Below, one piece after another: positions 5,469 to 8,948 of a stretch of DNA of 8,948 bases (positions are counted from its first letter, which is position 1; each line of letters begins with the position of its first letter). Position numbers and translations under genes: made by a program. A model generated the notes under the pieces. The model was not told the origin of the DNA. It saw only the letters and a list, made by a program, of their open reading frames with translations, and did no database searches. The DNA is from an uncultured bacterium (lineage in GTDB: Bacteria > Desulfobacterota > Desulfobulbia > Desulfobulbales > Desulfobulbaceae), in assembly GCA_903842475.1 (NCBI GenBank), contig CAIMMA010000518.1, positions 1 through 8,948 on the forward strand, written 5' to 3'.

Positions 5469-6347
5469 TTACCGGGTGGTTTTCAGGAAAAATTCCGTGT
5501 ACACGGTACGGTAGTTTTCAATACTGTTGGGGTCGAGCCATCGCTCATAGGCGGCCCGGTAGGGTTCGGTGGGGCGTTGGCTTAACAATACCTTATTGAT
5601 GTCAGCTATTATTTTTTTGCCCCATTCGTTTTTCGTGCAGCCTACCGAGCTGAACCAGCCTTCGTAGCCTTGTTGATTTTCTTCGATGGTCACGGTCATC
5701 AACTGGTCTCTGATCCCCATCTGTTCCGCCTGGTAAAGTTGTTCCTCCGGCAGGCCGATGACTCCGTCGAGGCGGCCGATCATCAGCATTTTAAACAGAT
5801 TGAGTGAGAGTTCCGGACCGGAAGTTTCCACGATATTTTTGTGGTCCCTGTGTTGGCTGAGAATGGCGTCGAGAACGGTGCCAAATGAACGATCCTTGCT
5901 CAGGCCGATCATCAGTTGGTGGTTGCGGAGAATCTCGTCCAACGATACCGAGGTTCGGTTGCCGAAGGAGGAGAACTTTTCTTTTTTGATGATGATGACC
6001 GCCGGCAGGGTGAGGAAGCTGGGTATGGAAAAATACATGAATTCTTCCCGTTCCGGGGTTCGGTAGAGGCCGACGCTGCAGACTTTTTCCCCCTGCTTGA
6101 ATTTGTAGAAGTGCCGGGTGATGTTGGTGGAGACTTGCTCGTGGGTGTAATCGGGCAGGTGCGTTTGGAGAATGCGGGTGATTTCGTCGCCATAGCCTTG
6201 GTTCAGGTTGGCACCCTCCTTGATGAAATAGGGCGGCATGGGGGCCTCCATCCAGGTGACTGAATCCTTTGCCGATACAGGAGCAGGGCTGCTCAACAGC
6301 AGGAGAGCGAACATCGCGCTGCCAAGCAGGAAGATGGGGACGGACAT
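5469..6347 (-). CDS. Periplasmic substrate-binding-like protein (SBP family 3 / TIGR02285-like)
   Basis: This 292-aa exported protein resembles the solute-binding family 3 fold. The pattern is close to the uncharacterised family I know as TIGR02285: MPPYF at 37-41, GYGDEI 51-56, a YRTPEREEFMYFS segment 95-107, and GRLDGVIGLP 191-200. A signal peptide is clear: hydrophobic stretch about 4-20 and an AxA-like site VSA-K, with cleavage after residue 26. Cys90 and Cys237 could form a periplasmic disulfide. There are no transmembrane segments after the signal and no sensor domain. No ABC permease or ATPase gene is adjacent, so a transport role is unsupported and ligand sensing is possible. I chose the ATG at 6347 because GGAGG lies 6 nt upstream and the signal peptide begins there. 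An in-frame ATG at 6434 would put 29 unlikely residues before the signal. Confidence 0.8.
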   Translation of the reverse strand: MSVPIFLLGSAMFALLLLSSPAPVSAKDSVTWMEAPMPPYFIKEGANLNQGYGDEITRILQTHLPDYTHEQVSTNITRHFYKFKQGEKVCSVGLYRTPEREEFMYFSIPSFLTLPAVIIIKKEKFSSFGNRTSVSLDEILRNHQLMIGLSKDRSFGTVLDAILSQHRDHKNIVETSGPELSLNLFKMLMIGRLDGVIGLPEEQLYQAEQMGIRDQLMTVTIEENQQGYEGWFSSVGCTKNEWGKKIIADINKVLLSQRPTEPYRAAYERWLDPNSIENYRTVYTEFFLKTTR

Positions 6348-6353
6348 TTTGAA

Positions 6354-6358
6354 CCTCC
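6354..6358 (-). promoter_or_regulatory. Shine-Dalgarno sequence that fixes the start of the binding-protein gene
   Basis: GGAGG on the minus strand is 6 nt before the ATG at 6347. It selects this start over the in-frame ATG at 6434. Confidence 0.8.
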
Positions 6359-6437
6359 GGAAAAGCGGGTTGGCAAGATGCTGCGGGCGGAGATCGACTG
6401 TTAATGGGTAAGGGGCGGATAGGTTCTCTACCACAAT

Positions 6438-6466
6438 GTGTAACGAATCCGTTAACGGCCTGTCAA
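6438..6466 (-). promoter_or_regulatory. Candidate promoter of the binding-protein gene with internal palindrome
   Basis: On the minus strand a perfect TTGACA (6466-6461) is followed by a weak -10 (TACACA, 6442-6437 or thereabouts, after an 18-nt spacer). The spacer contains the palindrome TAACG-aatc-CGTTA (plus 6441-6454), which could be an operator. The leader would be about 85 nt. The -35 and the palindrome are clear; the -10 is poor, so an activator or another sigma factor may be involved. No T-rich terminator for the membrane-protein gene was seen in 6348-6534. Confidence 0.35.
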
Positions 6467-6534
6467 GAAGATTTCATCCGTTGCGAGGTGCGGCGCAGGA
6501 GCTCTACCGGATGGGGGACGCAGTAACGAGGGGG

Positions 6535-7725
6535 CTACCGGTTTCGGGGCATGGGGCGGTTGGATGCTGAGCGTGGTGCGTTGTCGGGAACCGCGGTGTG
6601 CAGGGTCTCCTCCTGAACGGCGATCAAGGCCTGGTCCACCCCACCCTGATTGAAGAACAGTCTGACCAGCAGCCAGGCGTACGCCAGCACCGCCAGCACC
6701 GCCAGGTACGGCAGAAAATAGCCGAGCGGGCAAAGCAGGAGCACGGTCAGCCAGTGGAGGCCGATGACCTTGCTGGAATGGAGTTGGAGAGGGAAGTCTC
6801 CATGTCGGCTGATCACCACCAAGCCGCTGATGTTCCAGCCATAGAGGGCGGTGAAGGCATGGAGGCGAAGCAGGGGGTGGCTGATCTCCGGGCGATAGTA
6901 GCTGGAGAAGGAGAGCAGGATATAAGCGATCCCGGTGATCGAGGTCACCAGGAGAAAAAGAATGCCGGAGGTGAGAAAAGCTTTCTGCTGCAACTGGATA
7001 CCTTCGTGCCAGTAAAGATAGAGGATAAAAGCCACGGTCAGGAACAGCAGGGTGGCGATGACCACCTGGCTGGTGACCAGGCCGGCTAGGATAAAGATGA
7101 AAAAAACGATGACGCCGAGATTGATGATCCAGAAGGAGGCTTCCTTGAGCAGTGCGGTCAGCCTGAGTTCCTCTTTTTTCATCAGGGAAAAGATAACGGA
7201 CATCGAGATCAGCGAGATGGGAAAGGAAAAGCCCAGGAAAAACGTGTCGAGCTTGAGTTTTTCGATGGTGAACCACTGCAGATACACCGAATTGAGGATC
7301 ACCGGGCTGGAAAACAGGAGGCCCAGGGAGAGGCAGAGGAGGGCGGCCTGATGGAATTTACGAGCCACCGGTTCCTTGGCGGAGAACAGGCTGCGGGGAA
7401 AGCGGCTGCCGAAGTGATCGATCCGCACCTGTTCCACCAGGGCTGCCAGGATCAGGGGAATGACCAACGCCGGCACATACCATTGCTGGAAGGCGCATAG
7501 CGCAAAGCCAACCGCCAAAACCAGAAAGAGCCGGCCGCGCTGCGACAAGGTTTTGCGGCCTTCGGTGAAATAGAGCAGCAGGGTGCCGCCGCTGCACAGG
7601 TTGAAGAGAAAAATATGCAACCGTTCAAAATTGTGGAGTGCGGGTGGGAAAACATGGTGCAGGAAACCGCAGGCCAAGGCCATGGTCATCATGACCAGGA
7701 GGATACTTTTGAATTGCCAACTCAC
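6535..7725 (-). CDS. Polytopic inner-membrane protein of unrecognised family
   Basis: This 396-aa protein has roughly 11-12 predicted membrane segments by eye (about 5-24, 36-53, 65-80, 84-99, 126-147, 161-181, 197-216, 219-238, 250-272, 283-304, 320-336 and 338-356) and a polar C-terminal tail. I cannot assign a family with confidence. Histidines sit at or near membrane segments: His23/His24, His37, His240, His283 and His289 in the segment around HPLLRLHAFTALYGW, His308 and His324. That pattern recalls heme- or metal-binding membrane proteins such as NnrS, but this is inference. The start is GTG at 7725, with GGAGAG 9 nt upstream; an ATG at residue 12 is an alternative with no good Shine-Dalgarno sequence. 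The upstream epimerase gene ends 30 nt before it, so they are probably co-transcribed. This pairing is the best clue to its function. Confidence 0.7.
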   Translation of the reverse strand: MSWQFKSILLVMMTMALACGFLHHVFPPALHNFERLHIFLFNLCSGGTLLLYFTEGRKTLSQRGRLFLVLAVGFALCAFQQWYVPALVIPLILAALVEQVRIDHFGSRFPRSLFSAKEPVARKFHQAALLCLSLGLLFSSPVILNSVYLQWFTIEKLKLDTFFLGFSFPISLISMSVIFSLMKKEELRLTALLKEASFWIINLGVIVFFIFILAGLVTSQVVIATLLFLTVAFILYLYWHEGIQLQQKAFLTSGILFLLVTSITGIAYILLSFSSYYRPEISHPLLRLHAFTALYGWNISGLVVISRHGDFPLQLHSSKVIGLHWLTVLLLCPLGYFLPYLAVLAVLAYAWLLVRLFFNQGGVDQALIAVQEETLHTAVPDNAPRSASNRPMPRNR

Positions 7726-7755
7726 TCTAACTTTCTCTCCGGTTTGGCCGTGGTC

Positions 7756-8948
7756 TTAAAATTTTCCCAACAGGTGGCGGAGGGCCTGCTCCAGGTCTTC
7801 ATGGCGAAAGGTGTAACCGGAGTGCTGCAGTTTGTCGGTGGCGACCCGGCAACCGCCGAGTAATACCTCGGAAGCCATCTGGCCGTAAAGAGTTTTCAGT
7901 AATAGTGCCGGGACCGGGGGCAGCAGAGGACGGCGCAGGACACGAGCCAGGGTGGCCATCAGTTCGCCATTGGTCACCGGCTGAGGGGCGGCGATGTTGA
8001 CCGGTCCGGTCAGGTTTTCGCAGGTCAGGGCATGGAGCATGGCCGCTACCATGTCGTTGATGCCGATCCAGCTGATATACTGTTCGCCGCTGCCGAAACG
8101 GCTGGAAAAACCGAGGGCCGAAGTGACGAGCAGACGGTTGAGCGCCCCGCCCTTGGGGCTCAGCACCACACCGATGCGCATGAAAACGGTGCGAATGTCG
8201 GCTTCTTGGGCGGGACGTGCCGAATGCTCCCACAGCGCACAGACATCGGAGATGAAATCCGGACCGGGGTTGTCTTCCTCGCGCATGCAGCAGTCCAGGC
8301 AGTTGCCGTAGAAGCCGACGGCCGAGGCGCTGAGCAGGACCCGTGGCCGGACGGGCAGGCCGGCCAGGGTGCGGGCGATCAGTCCGGTACCCTGGGTCCG
8401 GCTGTCGATGACCCGTTGCTTTTTCGCCGACGTCCAGCGGCCTTCGCCGATGTTGTCGCCGGCCAGATGGATGACGCCGTCAAAGGGGGGCAGGCCGGCA
8501 AGGTTGAGCTCGTCGCCCTCCGGATTCCAGTAGATCTCCCGGCGGCTGCGATCGGGCCGCCGCCGGACCAAGGTCCAGACCTCATGGCCGCCGGTGGTCA
8601 GCAGGGGATGGAGGGCCGAGCCCAGCACCCCGCTGCCGCCGCTGATCAGTAGTCGCAGGGGCGTGCGGCTGCAGTGCTGGTGCAGGAGGATGTCATCTCG
8701 CAGGGTGGCGTGGCGGTACCGGAAGACCCGCGCCAGCGTCCGATTGACCAGGGTCGTGGAACACCTGGGCAGGAGCGGTTGGCCGGGCAGGGCGAAGTCG
8801 ATCTGGTCTTCCAGCAGTGCCCCGTCCGGGGTGTCGGTGAAGCGGTGGGTATGGGTCCAGCGCGCAAACGGCCCGCGTTCCTGAATATCCCGGAACAGCA
8901 CACCAGGCTGGTTTTCGATGTGACGGGCCTGCCACTGGTAGGGGACGG
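7756..8948 (-). CDS. TIGR01777-family SDR epimerase with N-terminal SRPBCC domain (5' end cut by window)
   Basis: The reading frame is open to the right edge (first whole codon at 8946), so the gene is 5'-truncated by the window; 396 residues are visible. The first ~80 residues (starting VPYQWQARHIE, then RGPFARWTHTHRF) are the end of an SRPBCC/polyketide-cyclase-like domain. That domain is commonly fused to this epimerase family, so the internal GTG at 8901 is not the real start. The Rossmann part has GGSGVLG at visible residues 103-109 (NAD(P)-binding), HLAGDNIGEGRW 160-171, SASAVGFYG 206-214 and RIGVVLSPKGGAL 257-269. The C-terminal region, about 339-393, matches the DUF1731 domain of this family. 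The E. coli homologue of the SDR part is YfcH. Substrate is unknown for the family. It is probably co-transcribed with the membrane-protein gene 30 nt downstream. Confidence 0.9.
   Translation of the reverse strand, partial: VPYQWQARHIENQPGVLFRDIQERGPFARWTHTHRFTDTPDGALLEDQIDFALPGQPLLPRCSTTLVNRTLARVFRYRHATLRDDILLHQHCSRTPLRLLISGGSGVLGSALHPLLTTGGHEVWTLVRRRPDRSRREIYWNPEGDELNLAGLPPFDGVIHLAGDNIGEGRWTSAKKQRVIDSRTQGTGLIARTLAGLPVRPRVLLSASAVGFYGNCLDCCMREEDNPGPDFISDVCALWEHSARPAQEADIRTVFMRIGVVLSPKGGALNRLLVTSALGFSSRFGSGEQYISWIGINDMVAAMLHALTCENLTGPVNIAAPQPVTNGELMATLARVLRRPLLPPVPALLLKTLYGQMASEVLLGGCRVATDKLQHSGYTFRHEDLEQALRHLLGKF

Noticed and set aside
6452..7276. 274-codon minus-strand open frame overlapping the membrane-protein gene
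   Set aside because: It is an alternate frame rich in Pro, Arg and His without membrane segments. The overlapping 396-residue frame is the coherent polytopic protein with a Shine-Dalgarno sequence.
8646..8903. Small minus-strand frames near the right edge as separate genes, and GTG 8901 as the epimerase start
   Set aside because: The SRPBCC-epimerase frame is open to the edge, with characteristic residues before the GTG, so the gene continues beyond the window and the small frames are shadows.

Overview
The window is a GC-rich bacterial chromosome segment, and all seven protein-coding genes lie on the minus strand. The gene mix is a sigma-54 activator next to a -24/-12 promoter, a CsdA-type helicase with a DbpA RNA-binding domain, a Cys-rich PilZ protein, a family-3-like periplasmic binding protein, and an SRPBCC plus TIGR01777 epimerase fusion. 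It resembles a sulfate- or metal-reducing deltaproteobacterium (Desulfobulbales/Desulfobacterota type). That assignment is inferred from gene content and is not proven. No rRNA, tRNA, CRISPR array, IS element or phage gene was seen.

Layout in the direction of transcription (right to left). (1) 8948-6535: a 5'-truncated TIGR01777 epimerase and, 30 nt downstream, a polytopic membrane protein of unrecognised family; these are probably one operon. (2) 6347-5469: a secreted substrate-binding-like protein with its own candidate promoter and a small palindrome that could be an operator. (3) 5284-3973: a PilZ protein with a Cys-rich N-terminus, then a sirtuin 31 nt downstream, closed by a strong intrinsic terminator at 3829-3859. 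(4) 3643-1991: the cold-shock-type DEAD-box RNA helicase deaD/csdA, closed by an intrinsic terminator at 1867-1906. (5) 1685-276: an NtrC-family sigma-54 activator whose receiver domain has Ala in place of the phosphoacceptor Asp. (6) 275-1: a regulatory region with two tandem 17-bp palindromes (224-258) and a near-consensus sigma-54 promoter (1-17) that fires out of the left edge.

The most interesting part is the left end. It holds an apparently phosphorylation-independent sigma-54 activator, palindromes that look like an upstream activating sequence just past its stop codon, and a GG-N10-GC promoter about 225 bp further on. Together these look like a self-contained regulator/target module whose target gene lies just outside the window. 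The other genes look like ordinary housekeeping or signalling functions, though the membrane protein and the PilZ-sirtuin pair deserve a closer look.
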